DNA of 64,000 nucleotides, taken from Haloimpatiens sp042688525 (lineage in GTDB: Bacteria; Bacillota; Clostridia; Clostridiales; Clostridiaceae). The DNA lies in NCBI RefSeq assembly GCF_042688525.2, contig NZ_JBHWAB010000001.1, positions 3,162,001 through 3,226,000 of the forward strand, given 5' to 3'. The notes under the pieces were generated by a model, which saw only the letters and a program-made list of their open reading frames with translations, ran no database searches and was not told where the DNA came from. Shown piece after piece: positions 62,266 to 64,000 of the stretch. Made by a program: the position numbers and the translations under genes. Numbering within the stretch: position 1 is the first letter of the stretch; each line of letters begins with the position of its first letter.

Positions 62266-62390
62266 CTAACACTGCTTACCCAACTTACAATAATAGGCTT
62301 GGTATAAAATCACCTTCCAAATGTTCTAATCTAACAACTTTTTTCCCTATACGTATCATATAAATCTATCTAAACATCAACTCTAAATAT

Positions 62391-63191
62391 TTAATTACTT
62401 ATTATGGCATTTACTGTTCTTTTAAAAATACTTCTTATATTTTTATCTTGAAGTAAAACTGTACAAATTAAATCTAGCAAATACATAATAGAAAACTGAG
62501 AATTTATAAATCTTTCTTTATCAATAAAAAAAGTATTATAAACTAAAAAATTAATATCACTAAGCTTTGTCATCTCAGTATTTTCAAATCCAGTTATAGT
62601 AACTATTTTAGACTTGTTTTTTTTGCATAATCTTAAAGACTTTAGTACTGCCTTAGTTTTTCCTGATGTAGAAATGCCTATTACTAAATCCTTGTCACTC
62701 ACTATGGCACTAGTAATTATCATCATATGTGGATCTGTTACACTCTGAACATTAAATCCCATTCTAAGTAATCTCTGCATCATTTCCCATGCAGAAATAC
62801 CTGAACTTCCAACTCCATATATATATATCTTTCTTGCTTTTTTTAACTCATTTATGAAATTATATATATCCCTTTTATCTATAAGCTCTTTAGTTCTTTT
62901 TATAACCTCATTATAATAATGATACATATCTGAAAATACACTACCTTCATTTTCCTCATCATTATCAGTAGTTATCTTATTTATACTAATTTTCATCTCT
63001 ACAAAGCTTTGACAACCTATCTTTTTACAAAACCTAGTTATAGTAGCTGGTGATGTTTTAGTCTTAACAGCTAATTCGGTTATTGATATATTGTTTATAT
63101 TTTCCTTCTGCTGTAATATAAAATCTGCTATCAACTTTTCCTTATCAGAAAATGAACTATACATTTTCTGAATTTCAACCAAAATATTCAA
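62391..63191 (-). CDS. MurR/RpiR family sugar-responsive regulator
   Basis: 266 residues. N-terminal HTH_6 (about 1-75: 'FSDKEKLIADFILQQKENIN', 'SITELAVKTKTSPATITRFC', 'KKIGCQSFVEMKISI') and a C-terminal SIS phosphosugar-binding domain (about 105-240: ARKIYIYGVGSSGISAWEMM, VIGISTSGKTKAVLKSLRLC). It probably senses a phosphorylated amino sugar and controls the PTS IIA and NanE genes beside it. The start is TTG with GAGGAG 8 bases upstream; a GTG three codons earlier is possible. Confidence 0.9.
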   Translation of the reverse strand: MNILVEIQKMYSSFSDKEKLIADFILQQKENINNISITELAVKTKTSPATITRFCKKIGCQSFVEMKISINKITTDNDEENEGSVFSDMYHYYNEVIKRTKELIDKRDIYNFINELKKARKIYIYGVGSSGISAWEMMQRLLRMGFNVQSVTDPHMMIITSAIVSDKDLVIGISTSGKTKAVLKSLRLCKKNKSKIVTITGFENTEMTKLSDINFLVYNTFFIDKERFINSQFSIMYLLDLICTVLLQDKNIRSIFKRTVNAIISN

Positions 63192-63252
63192 TATATACAC
63201 TCCTCAATGTTACACTCAAATATAATAATACATTATATTATATCATATATTG

Positions 63253-63726
63253 CTATTTTAAACCTATCTTAAGTACCTCATGTATATTTTGATCATTTTT
63301 ATCCATATTTTTAACCTTTTCCATATTAGTTATTACTAAACAAGTTATAGTATCCTTGCCCATACTTTTTATATAGTCTATATCAATTTCTACTATAGTG
63401 TCCCCTTTTTTCACATTAGTTTCAGGTTCTACAATTCTTTTAAATCCTTTACCTTCTAATTTTACCGTATCTATACCTATATGAACCAATACTTCTAATC
63501 CTTCTTTTGTAGTTATTCCGAAAGCATGATTAGTTGGAAATATTTGTACTATTTTTCCATCACAAGGTGCTACTATCTTGTTACTAGATGGTATAACTGC
63601 AATTCCATCACCTATTAATTTCTGTGCAAACATCTCATCATTTACTTTAGTTATGTCTACAATCTCACCTTCACATGGAGCTTTTAAAGTAATTTCTGTA
63701 TTTTTTCTTTTTAAAAAATTAAACAT
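63253..63726 (-). CDS. PTS glucose-type EIIA component
   Basis: 157 residues. APCEGEIVDITKVNDEMFAQ start, then GIAVIPSSNKIVAPCDGKI, and the phospho-acceptor region NHAFGITTKEGLEVLVHIGI (both active-site histidines present). This is a free-standing EIIA of the glucose family that receives phosphate from HPr and passes it to an EIIB. AAAGGTG precedes the chosen ATG. In this context it probably serves sialic acid/GlcNAc-type sugar uptake. Confidence 0.92.
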   Translation of the reverse strand: MFNFLKRKNTEITLKAPCEGEIVDITKVNDEMFAQKLIGDGIAVIPSSNKIVAPCDGKIVQIFPTNHAFGITTKEGLEVLVHIGIDTVKLEGKGFKRIVEPETNVKKGDTIVEIDIDYIKSMGKDTITCLVITNMEKVKNMDKNDQNIHEVLKIGLK

Positions 63727-63782
63727 TTTGATCACACCTTTACAAATATTATTTATCTATTTCTTCCAAATGAAATTTTGAT

Positions 63783-63822
63783 GCTGCATCTTTATGTAAT
63801 ATGAAATTACATGTAGATGCAG
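63783..63822 (-). terminator. Hairpin downstream of nanE
   Basis: GCTGCATCTACATGTAAT / ATTACATAAAGATGCAGC stem with a short loop, then ATCAAAATTTCATTT on the minus strand. It lies between nanE and the PTS gene. Confidence 0.65.
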
Positions 63823-63849
63823 CTAAAATGTTAATCCTATAAGATTTGC

Positions 63850-64000
63850 TTATACATCTTTAATTTCAGAAATAAATTTTTTAGCTATAACCTGTGGTCT
63901 TGTTATTGCACTACCAACTACTACTGAATAAGCTCCAAGTTTTAAAGCCTCTTTAGCTTTCTCTGGAGTATCAAAATTACCTTCAGCTAATATAGGTACT
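63850..64000 (-). CDS. nanE: N-acetylmannosamine-6-phosphate 2-epimerase, C-terminal part
   Basis: The last 49 codons of a gene running off the window: VPILAEGNFDTPEKAKEALK, LGAYSVVVGSAITRPQVIAK, KFISEIKDV. This is the C-terminal end of the NanE TIM barrel, with the phosphate-binding GSAITRP loop. It converts ManNAc-6-P to GlcNAc-6-P in sialic acid use. The neighbouring RpiR regulator and PTS EIIA fit an amino-sugar operon continuing beyond the window. Confidence 0.88.
   Translation of the reverse strand, partial: VPILAEGNFDTPEKAKEALKLGAYSVVVGSAITRPQVIAKKFISEIKDV

Overview
The window is AT-rich DNA of a Clostridium-type Firmicute. This rests on GGAGG-type ribosome binding sites with frequent TTG/GTG starts, gene families typical of Clostridium sensu stricto (CD3324-type HTH protein, AAA-ATPase/PD-(D/E)XK proteins, YedE/DUF3343 selenium genes, LspA-like and TcaA-like proteins), and dense intergenic palindromes. 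No species can be named from sequence alone. I saw no rRNA, tRNA, CRISPR array or complete insertion sequence.

Layout. 0.1-8.4 kb: small regulator, FusB-type EF-G-binding protein, acetyltransferases, an S4-domain protein, and a WYL regulator followed by a GyrI-like protein. 8.5-13.2 kb: pRiA4b-type protein, a Nudix fragment next to a collapsed IS607-type element (both genes broken), and an AAA-ATPase/nuclease protein. 13.4-16.8 kb: TetR-HlyD-ABC ATPase-permease efflux operon with a dyad operator. 16.9-21.7 kb: three consecutive membrane proteins, each starting with a zinc ribbon (vWA, TcaA-like, multi-pass). 22.2-26.6 kb: hydrolase, an NifS/EGL-type PLP enzyme, and a YedE-TusA/YedF-DUF3343 selenium/sulfur unit. 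26.8-33.3 kb: chemoreceptor lacking a sensor domain, two-component system and ABC transporter. 33.7-43.7 kb: oxidoreductase, MerR/MATE pair, TetR/HXXEE pair, three paralogous small membrane proteins, a secreted ComEC-like metallohydrolase lipoprotein and two membrane proteins. 44-47 kb: polysaccharide deacetylase and MFS exporter.

47.1-54.1 kb is the most unusual block. It has five genes on the minus strand: a coiled-coil protein, a McrB-like AAA+ protein, a DUF2357/PD-(D/E)XK protein (McrC-like role), then a RelA/SpoT-type protein and a Panacea (DUF4065) protein. The first three overlap or abut and look like a McrBC-type nucleic-acid-targeting defence unit. The last two look like a toxSAS toxin with its Panacea antitoxin. 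Gene debris and repeats flank the block.

54.1-64 kb: PC4/YdbC-like protein, XRE regulator with DUF6773-like membrane protein, a divergent signal peptidase II, two previously uncounted micro-proteins, a PLP-lyase/GNAT fusion, a full-length chemoreceptor, a metallophosphoesterase, and the edge of an amino-sugar (NanE / PTS IIA / RpiR) cluster.

The intergenic space is unusually structured. About eleven copies or relics of a ~260-bp long hairpin element are present. Two intact copies are flanked by perfect 8-bp direct repeats, and one copy has another inserted into it. About eighteen copies or relics of a 58-bp palindrome sit mostly at gene ends; several carry matched changes in both arms. Smaller families of GC-rich hairpins and degenerate short tandem repeats are also present.
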